A stretch of DNA of 64,000 nucleotides from Kineothrix sp. IPX-CK. Its GTDB lineage: Bacteria; Bacillota; Clostridia; Lachnospirales; Lachnospiraceae. Made by a program: the position numbers and the translations under genes. Of the stretch, positions 17,301 through 26,217 are shown piece after piece. How positions within the stretch are numbered: position 1 is the stretch's first letter; every line of letters starts with the position of its first letter. The stretch is from the NCBI RefSeq assembly GCF_039134705.1, contig NZ_CP146256.1, forward strand, positions 2,232,001 to 2,296,000, written 5' to 3'. The notes under the pieces are model-generated. The model was not told the origin of the DNA. It made no database searches and was given only the letters and a program-made list of their open reading frames with translations.

Positions 17301-17318
17301 GAATGAGGTAGAGTGTAT

Positions 17319-17861
17319 ATGGCTAACGAGTTTAAACGGCTGGACAGAGAACTTGTATATCACGGTACTATTGTTGATTTTTATAAGGATACCGTTCAGG
17401 TTCCCAATGGAAACGTGGTAAAATGGGATTTTATCGGGCATAAAGGAGCAGCGGCGGTCATTCCGGTAATGGATGACGGCAAGCTGTTAATGGTACGGCA
17501 GTACCGAAATGCTTTGGATCGTTATACTGTTGAAATTCCAGCAGGAGGGTTGAACACCCCGGATGAACCGACAAAAGGGGCGGCGGCGAGGGAGCTGGAA
17601 GAGGAGACCGGTTACCGATCGGCTGATTTGGAACTGCTGATCACGATTCGTACGACAGTTGCTTTCTGCAATGAAAAAATCGATATTTATGTAGCGAAGC
17701 ATTTGATAAAGAGTGAGCAGAATCTGGATGAAGACGAATTCATCAATGTGGAAGCCTATGAGGTCGATGAACTATGCCGGATGATTTACAGCGGCAGGAT
17801 AGAGGATGCGAAGACGATTTCAGCTGTTATGACCTATAAAGATAAATATTGTAATAAATAG
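17319..17861 (+). CDS. Nudix hydrolase, ADP-ribose pyrophosphatase type
   Basis: A 180-residue Nudix enzyme. The Nudix box is visible as GGLNTPDEPTKGAARELEEETGY (split: PAGGLNTPDE, then AARELEEETGYRS), with the catalytic R-E-x2-E-E. The N-terminal pattern VVKWDFIGHKGAAAVIPV fits the ADP-ribose pyrophosphatase (NudF-like) group that hydrolyses ADP-ribose to AMP and ribose 5-phosphate. ATG 17319 is preferred over GTG 17313 for spacing from GAGGTAGAG. It sits between the aminotransferase and spoIIM genes, as in many Clostridia. Confidence 0.88.
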   Translation: MANEFKRLDRELVYHGTIVDFYKDTVQVPNGNVVKWDFIGHKGAAAVIPVMDDGKLLMVRQYRNALDRYTVEIPAGGLNTPDEPTKGAAARELEEETGYRSADLELLITIRTTVAFCNEKIDIYVAKHLIKSEQNLDEDEFINVEAYEVDELCRMIYSGRIEDAKTISAVMTYKDKYCNK

Positions 17862-17867
17862 CAATGA

Positions 17868-18542
17868 ATGTCATTCATGGAAGGCACGGAACATATATTG
17901 TATAAACTTGTATATGGCGGTGCTTCAAAGCGGATGTATAAAGGAAATGGTACAAACAGCCGGCATATTAGCTGGCTGTATTTATTTTTAGGAGGCTTTC
18001 TGATAGGAATACTATCAATCAATATTTGGAGGAACACTTTTTTTGGAGAGATGGATTTGCTGAGTGCGGCCTCCTTAAGCCGTCTGAAATATCTGGATAT
18101 CAACGGAAACTCCTTTCTCGCTTACATATTGAGAGAGAGGATAGGAACTCTTGTCATACTCTGCCTGCTTGCCACCACTTATGTGGGTACAGTGACGATT
18201 GCGCTGTATGCAGCATGGATGGGGATGATGGCGGGAATCTTTTTATCCGTAGCGGCTATGCGTTATGGACTTAGGGGAATCTTTCTCATATTGGCAGGAG
18301 TTATGCCCCAGTATCTTCTGCTCGTTCCTGCTTATATTATGCTTATGAATTGGTGCTATCAGCTATGCACGGGTCTCTATTATCCTCATAAGGTATATGA
18401 GGATGGATATGGAATGAAAAGACAGTACTATATGAAAAAAATAGTACAGCTTTTTGTTATCGTGATGGTTGTCATAATCGGAAGCATGATAGAAAGTTAT
18501 GTTAATCCAATTCTGATTTCACGTTTTCTAAAAATATTTTAA
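17868..18542 (+). CDS. spoIIM: Stage II sporulation protein M
   Basis: A 224-residue membrane protein with about five helices. Landmarks are FLGGFLIGILSINIWRN, AAMRYGLRGIFLILAGVMPQ and the pre-helix ILLVPAYIMLMNW. SpoIIM is the scaffold that holds SpoIID and SpoIIP for peptidoglycan remodelling during engulfment. The order Nudix-spoIIM-xerD matches Bacillus and many Clostridia, supporting orthology. No good ribosome site is seen before ATG 17868 or the in-frame ATG 17877, so coupling to the upstream gene is likely. Confidence 0.82.
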   Translation: MSFMEGTEHILYKLVYGGASKRMYKGNGTNSRHISWLYLFLGGFLIGILSINIWRNTFFGEMDLLSAASLSRLKYLDINGNSFLAYILRERIGTLVILCLLATTYVGTVTIALYAAWMGMMAGIFLSVAAMRYGLRGIFLILAGVMPQYLLLVPAYIMLMNWCYQLCTGLYYPHKVYEDGYGMKRQYYMKKIVQLFVIVMVVIIGSMIESYVNPILISRFLKIF

Positions 18543-18646
18543 ACCAAATTTTCTACATGTGGTATGACGTAAAAATGTGTTTGCCGATATGTTGTGCTTT
18601 GTGCAAATACCTATCGAAAAGTGCGTAAAAACGCCAAAAATACCAT

Positions 18647-18675
18647 TTGCTTTTCTCTCATATTCTTATTATAAT
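18647..18675 (+). promoter_or_regulatory. Candidate xerD promoter
   Basis: TTGCTT at 18647-18652 and a perfect TATAAT at 18670-18675 with a 17-base spacer, 58 bases before the xerD ATG. Confidence 0.65.
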
Positions 18676-18733
18676 GAACTTTATACAGCTCGGGGATTGA
18701 CATAAAATGGCATGGGGAAGGGTTATATATTAG

Positions 18734-19618
18734 ATGGAAAAAGAAATTGCGTCATTCATTTTGTATTTACATAACGTAAAGAAAACTTCTGAGAATACCG
18801 AGATGTCTTATAAGAGAGATCTGGCAAAGGTAAAGAATTTTATGGAAGAGCAGGGAGTTGTGGATGTACAGAAAATAACTGTTACAAATTTAAATTCTTA
18901 TGTTTTGTATTTGGAGAAAAACAACTTTAAGGCGGCTACCGTTTCGAGAAATATCGCGTCGATAAAAGCCTTTTATCATTTCATGCATAAAGAAGGGATC
19001 GTGAAGGAGGATATATCCGAGGCTTTGAAAGCGCCGAAGATAGAGAAGAAGCTGCCTGAGATTATGTCCACGGAAGAGGTAGTACGCCTTTTGGAACAAC
19101 CACGGGGAAGTTCTTCAAAGGAAATCAGGGATAAGGCGATGCTTGAGCTTCTTTATGCTACTGGAATAAGAGTTACGGAATTGATCTCGCTGAAGGTTCA
19201 TGATGTAAATCTTCAAATGGGTTTTATCATGTGCAGGGATTCGAATAAGGAGAGAGTCATTCCCTTTGGCGCAGAGGCGAGAAGTGCTCTGCTTCGTTAT
19301 CTGGAGAATGCGAGGAATACGATGATCCATGGCTCGGACTCGGATATTCTCTTTACCAATTGCTCCGGACAACCGATGAGCAGACAGGGTTTTTGGAAGC
19401 TGATAAAGCATTATGCGAAGAAAGCGGGGATAACGGCAGATATTACTCCACATACGCTGAGGCATTCCTTTGCGGCACATTTGGTAGAAAACGGAGCTGA
19501 TTTAAGAAGCGTTCAGGAAATGCTTGGGCATTCTGACATTTCTACGACGCAAGTTTATGCGAATATGAATCATAACCGCATCAGAGAGGTATATGCAAAA
19601 GCACATCCGCGTGGATGA
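18734..19618 (+). CDS. xerD: Site-specific tyrosine recombinase XerD
   Basis: A 294-residue tyrosine recombinase of usual Xer length. The N-terminal SAM-like core-binding domain covers residues 1-90; the catalytic domain shows R146 (TGIRVTEL), H240-x2-R243 (HTLRHSF), H266 (LGHSDIS) and the nucleophile Y275 (TTQVYANM). With a XerC-type partner it resolves chromosome dimers at dif. Linkage to spoIIM and the Nudix gene supports XerD rather than an integron or phage integrase. It converges on the DAHP synthase gene with a shared terminator. Confidence 0.92.
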   Translation: MEKEIASFILYLHNVKKTSENTEMSYKRDLAKVKNFMEEQGVVDVQKITVTNLNSYVLYLEKNNFKAATVSRNIASIKAFYHFMHKEGIVKEDISEALKAPKIEKKLPEIMSTEEVVRLLEQPRGSSSKEIRDKAMLELLYATGIRVTELISLKVHDVNLQMGFIMCRDSNKERVIPFGAEARSALLRYLENARNTMIHGSDSDILFTNCSGQPMSRQGFWKLIKHYAKKAGITADITPHTLRHSFAAHLVENGADLRSVQEMLGHSDISTTQVYANMNHNRIREVYAKAHPRG

Positions 19619-19663
19619 GAGTAAATGCTTGTGTATTTATATCCATTAAATATTAAAAACATT

Positions 19664-19697
19664 AGGCTGCCGTACTTTTACACAAGTACAGCAGCCC
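19664..19697. terminator. Bidirectional terminator between xerD and DAHP synthase
   Basis: GGCTGC (19665-19670) pairs with GCAGCC (19691-19696), extended by GTAC/GTAC around a ten-base loop. It lies between two convergent stops. Confidence 0.7.
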
Positions 19698-19715
19698 ATA
19701 TTAAATAGGTATATC

Positions 19716-20744
19716 TTATTCATATTCGGCAATATCGTAAATGAGATTCTCCGAGTCCTTCCAGCCTAGGCAGGGATCGGTAATGGATTTTCCATAGATG
19801 CCTTCGCCGATTTTCTGGCAGCCCTCTTCCAGATAACTTTCGATCATTACGCCTTTTACTAATTGGTAAATATCCTTGTTTACCTTGCGGTTGTGCATCA
19901 CTTCCTTTACGATTCTTACCTGCTCTATAAACTGCTTGTTGGAGTTGTTGTGGTTGGCATCGATGACACAGGCGGGATTTTTTAAATCGCGTTCATTATA
20001 TAATGTAAGAAGCGTGTTCAGGTCCTCGTAATGATAGTTCGGAAGGCTGCGGCCGTATTTATTGACAGCACCGCGTAAAACAGTATGAGTCAGCTCATTG
20101 CCGGAGGTGTTCACCTCCCAGCCCCTGTAAATGAAAGAGTGCGGATGCTGCGAAGCGTAAACCGAGTTCAGCATAACCGAGAAGTCGCCGCTGGTAGGAT
20201 TTTTCATGCCTGCGGGAACATCGAATCCACTGACGGTAAGTCTGTGCTGCTGGTCCTCCACGGAGCGGGCGCCTATGGCGACATAGGAGAGAATATCCGA
20301 GAGATAGCGCCAGTTTTCCGGATAAAGCATTTCGTCGGCTGCAGTCAGTCCTGATTCTTCGAACGCCCGAATCTGCATCTTCCTCATGGCGATGAGACCG
20401 GCGAGAAAATCAGGCTTCTTCTCCGGGTCGGGCTGATGGATGATTCCTTTGTAGCCTTCTCCGGTGGTGCGCGGTTTATTCGTATAAATCCTCGGTATGA
20501 GGAGGAGCTTGTCCTTGACCTTTTCGTTTACCTTCGCCAAGCGGCTTACATATTCGCATACGGCATCTTCGTTGTCCGCGGAGCAGGGCCCTATAATAAC
20601 GAGGAGCTTGTTACTCTTTCCGGTAATGACATCGCGGATTTCGGCATCTCTTTCTTTTTTCAGCTCGCTCAATTTTGCCGGAACGGGAAACTGTTCACGT
20701 ATCTCGTCCGGAGTGGGCAGCTTTTGTACAAATTCAAATGACAT
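19716..20744 (-). CDS. 3-deoxy-7-phosphoheptulonate synthase (DAHP synthase, type I)
   Basis: A 342-residue AroF/G/H-type enzyme that condenses phosphoenolpyruvate and erythrose 4-phosphate in the first shikimate step. Visible motifs are LLVIIGPCSADNEDAV (metal-site Cys), IPRIYTNKPRTTGEGYKG, GARSVEDQQHR, PHSFIYRG and CVIDANHNNSNKQ. The feedback-inhibition type (Phe, Tyr or Trp) is not decided here. ATG 20744 has GGAGGT seven bases upstream; the longer frame to 20759 has no such site. It is a single gene flanked by its own upstream AT-rich region. Confidence 0.93.
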   Translation of the reverse strand: MSFEFVQKLPTPDEIREQFPVPAKLSELKKERDAEIRDVITGKSNKLLVIIGPCSADNEDAVCEYVSRLAKVNEKVKDKLLLIPRIYTNKPRTTGEGYKGIIHQPDPEKKPDFLAGLIAMRKMQIRAFEESGLTAADEMLYPENWRYLSDILSYVAIGARSVEDQQHRLTVSGFDVPAGMKNPTSGDFSVMLNSVYASQHPHSFIYRGWEVNTSGNELTHTVLRGAVNKYGRSLPNYHYEDLNTLLTLYNERDLKNPACVIDANHNNSNKQFIEQVRIVKEVMHNRKVNKDIYQLVKGVMIESYLEEGCQKIGEGIYGKSITDPCLGWKDSENLIYDIAEYE

Positions 20745-20898
20745 TTCAGATACCTCCAATGCTGTTGATTTTAATATTTTTATAAATATACAAATAAAAC
20801 ATTTTAATTATAATATAATAAAAATATTTAGGCAACAGCAATAATAGACAACGAGGAGGTGCGATTGTTATAATCTTTATGAAGTATTATACATTCCT

Positions 20899-22236
20899 TT
20901 ATTTTAAATACGTTCTCACTGCAAAAACACAAAGCGAGGTCTGGACAAGCTGGCTGACGAGCAGCCCCCACAAATAGCCCTGAATGCCGAAAACCGGAAG
21001 GGCGAAGAAGACGAACAGCAGGCGGAAGCCAAGACTTATCATGCTGTAGGCGAAGGTTTGCCCGGTTTTTCCGAGGCCGTTCAATATGCTGTTCAAGGTG
21101 CTTGCCACGTACATGAAGGGGCAGATAAAGCTTAAGGTAATGATAAAACTGCCCGCGAGGCTGCTGTTGTAAAGAAGCATACCCGTATACCTTCCGAAGA
21201 CTAGAAAGAGTCCGGTGCATAGAAAACCGAGAATAAAGCAATACTTGATGGATTTACGGACGGCTTTTCTAATGGCACTTTGATTATTTACTGCTTCCGC
21301 TTCCGATACTAAGGGAAGGAGCAGGACGGAGATGGAATTGGTAATGGCGGAGGGGAAGAGAATGAGAGGCAGCGCCATTCCCGTTAGAACACCGTATACG
21401 CTCAGTGCTGTAGCGTTGTCGTAGCCGTATAGCTGCAATCTTTGCGGGATATAAATAGCCTCTATGCTTTGCAGGAAGTTGATCAGGGTACGGTTTACGG
21501 AAAGCGGTACAGCAAGGCTGAGAAGCTGTTTTGTGTCTTTTAAGTACACGTTAAGAGACTGCTTTACCTTAGCCAGCATACAATGAGAGTTAGTAAGCGT
21601 ATAAAATCGATGATAAATGGCAAGCAAAGAAACTAACATGGAAGCGCTTTCGCCAATAACGAGTCCGACTACTGCGAAACTGATGGTAGGGACACCGCCC
21701 TGTGCCTTAATAATTTCATAGAGAAAGAAAATGCTTCCTACGCGGACGATTTGCTCTGCCAGCTGGGTGGCAGCCGGTATGGCAGTCTTACGGATGCCGT
21801 AGAAATAGCCGTTTATGCAGGAATGGACCGTCGCCATGGGGATTGAAAGAGAAATGATACGCAGCAAAGGTGCCGTGCGCGGCTCAAATAAAAACCTGGC
21901 AGCAATCATTTCGGAAAAAGTGTATATATATAAGGTACATCCAAAGGATAAAAACATAGCGATGGAAAATCCCACTAATAAGATTCGGAAGGTATACTTA
22001 TAATCCCGGGTGGATGTTTCACTGGCTACGAACTTGGATATCGCAGTCTGCATGCCGGATACCGTAACAGAAAAGGTAAGTGCCAGCACAGGGGAAATCA
22101 GCTGATAGAGTCCCATGCCTTCTGCTCCAAACACGCGGGATAGAAAAATACGGTAAAAAAAACCGATGAACCGGCTGGCGAAGCCGGTGACCGTCAGGAT
22201 GATGGTTCCGGCGATGAGAGGATTCTTTTTCTTCAT
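20899..22236 (-). CDS. SpoVB-like polysaccharide/lipid flippase (MOP superfamily)
   Basis: A 445-residue polytopic protein with about 14 helices, starting with the family signature (NPLIAGTIILTVTGFASRFI, then GFFYRIFLSRVFGAEGMGLY). This is the SpoVB/MurJ-like branch of the MOP superfamily, which flips lipid-linked precursors; SpoVB acts in spore cortex synthesis. Paralogues in the same genomes serve other envelope polymers, so the exact role is not fixed. It is slightly shorter than SpoVB (about 520). Downstream of it, 20745-20898 holds no recognisable gene. Confidence 0.82.
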   Translation of the reverse strand: MKKKNPLIAGTIILTVTGFASRFIGFFYRIFLSRVFGAEGMGLYQLISPVLALTFSVTVSGMQTAISKFVASETSTRDYKYTFRILLVGFSIAMFLSFGCTLYIYTFSEMIAARFLFEPRTAPLLRIISLSIPMATVHSCINGYFYGIRKTAIPAATQLAEQIVRVGSIFFLYEIIKAQGGVPTISFAVVGLVIGESASMLVSLLAIYHRFYTLTNSHCMLAKVKQSLNVYLKDTKQLLSLAVPLSVNRTLINFLQSIEAIYIPQRLQLYGYDNATALSVYGVLTGMALPLILFPSAITNSISVLLLPLVSEAEAVNNQSAIRKAVRKSIKYCFILGFLCTGLFLVFGRYTGMLLYNSSLAGSFIITLSFICPFMYVASTLNSILNGLGKTGQTFAYSMISLGFRLLFVFFALPVFGIQGYLWGLLVSQLVQTSLCVFAVRTYLK

Positions 22237-22286
22237 GTATTACCTTAAAGGGGAGGTTTGTTTATAATTATATGCAATTTGATTTA

Positions 22287-22315
22287 TTGACAGAACATAA
22301 GAGGAGTGATATAGT
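22287..22315 (+). promoter_or_regulatory. Promoter of nifS-nifU-mnmA
   Basis: Consensus TTGACA at 22287-22292 and TATAGT at 22310-22315 with a 17-base spacer. The mRNA leader is about 47 bases, too short for a known riboswitch. Confidence 0.8.
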
Positions 22316-22368
22316 GAAATTACTGAATCCGTAGCGGGTTAGTAGGAATTAAATGAGGAGCGAAAAAT

Positions 22369-23553
22369 ATGCAAAAATTGATATATTTAGATAATGCTGC
22401 CACGACCAAAACAGCATCCGAGGTAGTAAACGAGATGCTGCCTTATTTTACAGAGAATTACGGGAATCCCAGCAGTATCTATTCCATCGGAGCAACGGCC
22501 AAGGAGGCTGTAACGAAGGTGAGAGAACGCATAGCCTCCAGTCTGGGTGCGAAGAACAATGAGATTTATTTTACCGGCGGCGGCTCAGAATCGGACAACT
22601 GGGCGCTCATTGCCACTGCTCAGACCTATGAGGCGAAGGGAAAACATATTATTACCTCCAAGATAGAGCACCATGCCGTACTGCATACATGCAGCTATCT
22701 GGAAAAGCAGGGTTATGAGATAACCTATGTTGACGTGGATGAAAACGGAATCGTCAAGCTGGATGAACTGGAAAAAGCGATAAGGCCGGATACGGTTTTG
22801 ATTTCCGTCATGTTTGCCAATAACGAGATTGGGACGATACAGCCCATTAAGGAAATAGGTGCAATCGCCAAGGCTCATGGCGTTCTTTTTCATACGGATG
22901 CAGTGCAGGCATATGCGCATGTGCCCATCGATGTGGACGAGATGAACATTGATATGCTCAGTGCCAGCGGTCATAAATTTCATGGGCCGAAAGGAATCGG
23001 CTTTCTCTATATCCGCACGGGCATCAAGATTCGTTCTTTTATCCACGGCGGTCAACAGGAACGGGGCAGACGTGCAGGAACGGAGAACGTAACGGGTATA
23101 GTAGGAATGGGTAAGGCTGTGGAGCTGTCTTTTTTGCGCATGGAGGAAAGTGCGGCAAAGCAAAGGGAGCTTCGCGATTATTTGATAAAGAGAATTAAAG
23201 AGGAAGTCCCTCATTGCAGACTGAACGGTGACGGTGTAAGACGTCTGCCTAATAATGTGAATTACAGTTTCCAGTTTATCGAAGGCGAGTCTCTTCTTAT
23301 CATGCTGGATATGAAGGGAATCTGCGCTTCCAGCGGTTCGGCATGTACCTCCGGCTCTTTGGACCCCTCACACGTGCTTTTGGCTATTGGTTTGCCTCAT
23401 GAGATTGCCCACGGCTCTCTCAGGTTAACGGTGAGCGAGGAGAACACTATAGAAGAGATGGATGCGGTAATAGATGCGATAAAGGAAATTGTAGATAAAT
23501 TGAGAAAAATGTCGCCTCTATATGAAGACTTCATAAAGAAGCAGAAGAAGTAA
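22369..23553 (+). CDS. nifS: Cysteine desulfurase (NifS/IscS type)
   Basis: A 394-residue PLP enzyme that takes sulfur from cysteine. It begins KLIYLDNAATTKTASEVV, contains SGHKFHGPKGIGF with the PLP lysine, and has the persulfide-carrying loop SSGSACTSGSLDPSHVL. The insertion in this loop places it in the NifS/IscS class I group. It heads an operon with a NifU scaffold and MnmA, so it probably feeds sulfur both to Fe-S clusters and to tRNA 2-thiouridine. Confidence 0.92.
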   Translation: MQKLIYLDNAATTKTASEVVNEMLPYFTENYGNPSSIYSIGATAKEAVTKVRERIASSLGAKNNEIYFTGGGSESDNWALIATAQTYEAKGKHIITSKIEHHAVLHTCSYLEKQGYEITYVDVDENGIVKLDELEKAIRPDTVLISVMFANNEIGTIQPIKEIGAIAKAHGVLFHTDAVQAYAHVPIDVDEMNIDMLSASGHKFHGPKGIGFLYIRTGIKIRSFIHGGQQERGRRAGTENVTGIVGMGKAVELSFLRMEESAAKQRELRDYLIKRIKEEVPHCRLNGDGVRRLPNNVNYSFQFIEGESLLIMLDMKGICASSGSACTSGSLDPSHVLLAIGLPHEIAHGSLRLTVSEENTIEEMDAVIDAIKEIVDKLRKMSPLYEDFIKKQKK

Positions 23554-23575
23554 GATAAATTTTGGAGGAATAAGT

Positions 23576-24019
23576 ATGTATACGGAAAAGGTAATGGACC
23601 ATTTTGAGCATCCGCGCAACGTGGGTGAAATAGAAAATGCCAGCGGTGTCGGCACGGTAGGAAACGCGAAGTGCGGAGATATCATGCGTATGTATCTGGA
23701 CATCGACGACGACGGAATCATAAAAGACTGTAAGTTCAAGACTTTCGGCTGCGGCGCCGCTGTTGCGACCAGCAGTATGGCGACTGAGTTAGTAAAGGGA
23801 AAGAGCGTACAGGAAGCCTTGCTTGTAACGAACAAAGCGGTAATGGAAGCGCTTGACGGACTGCCGCCGGTTAAGGTACATTGTTCTTTGCTTGCAGAGG
23901 AGGCAATTCATGCTGCACTCTGGGATTACGCAGGGAAGCACGGTATTGTGATCGATGGCTTAGTAAAGCCCAAATCCGATATCCACGAAGGGGAAGAAGC
24001 GGAAGAGGAAGAATATTAA
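23576..24019 (+). CDS. nifU: Fe-S cluster assembly scaffold NifU (IscU-like)
   Basis: A 147-residue scaffold. It starts YTEKVMDHFEHPRNVGEIE and has the three cluster-ligand cysteines in NAKCGDIM, FGCGAAVATSSM and VKVHCSLLAEEAIHAAL. It carries only the NifU_N/IscU domain plus an acidic tail (EGEEAEEEEY). It follows nifS by 22 bases with GGAGG, and precedes mnmA by 3 bases, so the three form an operon. Confidence 0.92.
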   Translation: MYTEKVMDHFEHPRNVGEIENASGVGTVGNAKCGDIMRMYLDIDDDGIIKDCKFKTFGCGAAVATSSMATELVKGKSVQEALLVTNKAVMEALDGLPPVKVHCSLLAEEAIHAALWDYAGKHGIVIDGLVKPKSDIHEGEEAEEEEY

Positions 24020-24022
24020 TCC

Positions 24023-25099
24023 ATGAAAAAGAAAGTAGTGGTAGGCATGTCGGGAGGTGTGGACTCCTCCGTGGCTGCCTATTTGTTAAAAGAAGAAGGG
24101 TATGATGTCATCGGCGTGACTATGCAGATATGGCAGGATGAAGAAGAAGGAGAGCGGGAGGAAAATGGCGGCTGCTGCGGGCTGACCGCGGTAGATGATG
24201 CGAGAAGAGTGGCCCAGTTTCTCGGGATTCCTTATTATGTAATGAATTTTAAGCAGGAGTTCAAGGAGAAGGTCACCGATTATTTTGTGGAGGAATATCT
24301 TCATGGAAGAACACCTAACCCTTGTATTGCATGCAATCGTTATGTAAAATGGGAATCTCTTCTAAAAAGAAGCATGGATATCGGAGCGGACTATATAGCC
24401 ACCGGGCATTATGCACAGATAGCGAAGCTTGCAAACGGCAGATTTGCTATCTGTAATTCAGTGACGGCGGCCAAGGACCAGACCTATGCTCTTTATAACC
24501 TTACCCAGTATCAGCTGGCTCATACGCTTATGCCGGTGGGGGCCTATGCAAAGGATGAAATCAGGCAGATTGCACAGCAATTGGGACTGCCGGTTGCACA
24601 TAAGCCGGACAGTCAGGAGATATGCTTTATCCCGGATAACGACTATGCAGGCTTCATCGACAGAGAAGCGAAAGACAGAGTCCCTGAACCGGGTAATTTC
24701 ATCTCGGTAAAAGGGGAAGTTTTAGGACAGCATAAAGGAATTACCCATTATACAGTGGGACAGAGAAAGGGACTTAATCTCGCTATGGGTCATCCGGTAT
24801 TTGTAACGAAGATATTGCCGGAGACGGGAGAGGTAATCATCGGAGAACATGAGGATGTTTTTTCGAAGGAATTGATCTGTAATCATATTAATTATATGGG
24901 AATGGAGGCTTTACCGGAAGGAAGAAGAGTGACGGCGAAGATCAGATATGCTCATAAAGGCGCTCCCTGTTTTATAGAAAGGATCGGGGAGGATGAAATA
25001 AAATGCAGCTTTGAGGAGCCCGTCCGGGCTGTGACGCCGGGACAGGCTGTGGTGTTCTATGAAGAGGACTATGTTCTTGGCGGAGGCACTATCATCTGA
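24023..25099 (+). CDS. mnmA: tRNA-specific 2-thiouridylase MnmA
   Basis: A 358-residue PP-loop enzyme that thiolates U34 of Lys, Glu and Gln tRNAs. The ATP pyrophosphatase motif GMSGGVDSS is at residues 8-16; the catalytic cysteine pair is C101 (TPNPCIACN) and the Cys in KPDSQEICFIPD. Sulfur would come from the adjacent NifS, fitting the operon. The start follows nifU by 3 bases. Confidence 0.95.
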   Translation: MKKKVVVGMSGGVDSSVAAYLLKEEGYDVIGVTMQIWQDEEEGEREENGGCCGLTAVDDARRVAQFLGIPYYVMNFKQEFKEKVTDYFVEEYLHGRTPNPCIACNRYVKWESLLKRSMDIGADYIATGHYAQIAKLANGRFAICNSVTAAKDQTYALYNLTQYQLAHTLMPVGAYAKDEIRQIAQQLGLPVAHKPDSQEICFIPDNDYAGFIDREAKDRVPEPGNFISVKGEVLGQHKGITHYTVGQRKGLNLAMGHPVFVTKILPETGEVIIGEHEDVFSKELICNHINYMGMEALPEGRRVTAKIRYAHKGAPCFIERIGEDEIKCSFEEPVRAVTPGQAVVFYEEDYVLGGGTII

Positions 25100-25105
25100 T
25101 AGTGT

Positions 25106-25924
25106 TTATAGCCTTACGTATTCGGGCATCCGTTTCGCAAAAACAGTATAGTATTTGTATCCGCAGGCCTTTAAGATGTCTGCGGCGCGGTCAAAATCCT
25201 TCAGGATGCGGTCGGGAGAATGTGCGTCGGAGCCTATGGTGATGATTTCTCCTCCAAGCTCCCTATAACGCTTAAGAACGCCGGTGCAGGGATTTAATTC
25301 CTTCAACCCATAGGAAACGCCGCCGGTGTTGATTTCGATACCTTTTTCCATATCGATCAGTTTTTTGAGGATGGAATCCAGGACATCTTTATATTTTTCA
25401 TAGGAATAATCATTGTCCCGGTTAGGACCGTAGCGGACAACGTAATCCAGGTGACCGTACACATCGAAGTTCTGGAATACTTTCAGGTTATCCAGTATAG
25501 AAGAAAAATACTCGCGGTAAGCCTCTTCCTCGGGCCTGCCTTCGTAGAAGTAGGGAAAATAAGGGTCCTTTCTGTTACAAAGGTGTGAGGAGCCTATTAC
25601 GAAATCAAAATCGTATTCCTTCACATATTTGGACAAGTCCCTCGCCAAATGGGACTGCAGGCCAAGCTCTACGCCGAAATATATATTGATTTTGTCTGCG
25701 TATTTTTCTTTGTATTTAATCAGGTCGAACAGATAGGAATCGGTATTTAAGTCGAACATGCCGGTATCCTCTTCTTTTACATAGACGTAATCTATGTCCA
25801 TATGCTCTGTAAAGCACATGTTTTTCATGCCCAGAGAGACAGCCCTTTCTATCATGGCTTCCATGGGTGCATCGGAATCCCCTGAGAAAGAGGAGTGTAA
25901 ATGATAATCGGATAAAACAGCCAT
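25106..25924 (-). CDS. PHP-domain histidinol-phosphatase family protein
   Basis: A 272-residue PHP-fold phosphoesterase. It begins LSDYHLHSSFSGDSDAP (metal-binding HxH) and shows CFTEHMDIDY, FVIGSSHLCNRKDPYF, DVYGHLDYVVRYG and ITIGSDAHSPDRIL, the further His/Asp metal ligands. This matches the HisJ/HisK type, which removes phosphate from histidinol phosphate; no other his gene is nearby, so the substrate is uncertain. It converges on mnmA with only 6 bases between stops. Confidence 0.87.
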   Translation of the reverse strand: MAVLSDYHLHSSFSGDSDAPMEAMIERAVSLGMKNMCFTEHMDIDYVYVKEEDTGMFDLNTDSYLFDLIKYKEKYADKINIYFGVELGLQSHLARDLSKYVKEYDFDFVIGSSHLCNRKDPYFPYFYEGRPEEEAYREYFSSILDNLKVFQNFDVYGHLDYVVRYGPNRDNDYSYEKYKDVLDSILKKLIDMEKGIEINTGGVSYGLKELNPCTGVLKRYRELGGEIITIGSDAHSPDRILKDFDRAADILKACGYKYYTVFAKRMPEYVRL

Positions 25925-26153
25925 ATGCAGATCCTTTCTTAATAGTTTGTGCTTGGTGGAAAATTTATGTCTATAAGTAGAGTTTAATGGAAATGGAAGG
26001 AAAAGGCAACGCCGGAATTATATTTAGCATTTCCTCCAATTATACCTAAGAAATGTAAGTAAACTATTAAAAAACAAACAAAAAAGAAATATTTTCTAAT
26101 TACGACTTGAATTATTGGGACAAATTAGGTAAAATAGACGTGCTGATAAAATT

Positions 26154-26182
26154 TTGACAATCAGTTAGTTAGATTGCAAAAT
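26154..26182 (+). promoter_or_regulatory. Candidate gap promoter
   Basis: TTGACA at 26154-26159 and CAAAAT at 26177-26182, spacer 17 bases, within the 293-base gap before gap. The surrounding sequence is very AT-rich, consistent with an UP-element-assisted strong promoter. Nothing else is recognised in the gap. Confidence 0.6.
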
Positions 26183-26217
26183 AATATAAACAAATACATT
26201 TTTAGGAGGAATCTAAA

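Noticed and set aside
20745..20898. T-box or other leader for DAHP synthase
   Set aside because: The region is short, very AT-rich and lacks a specifier loop or T-box sequence.
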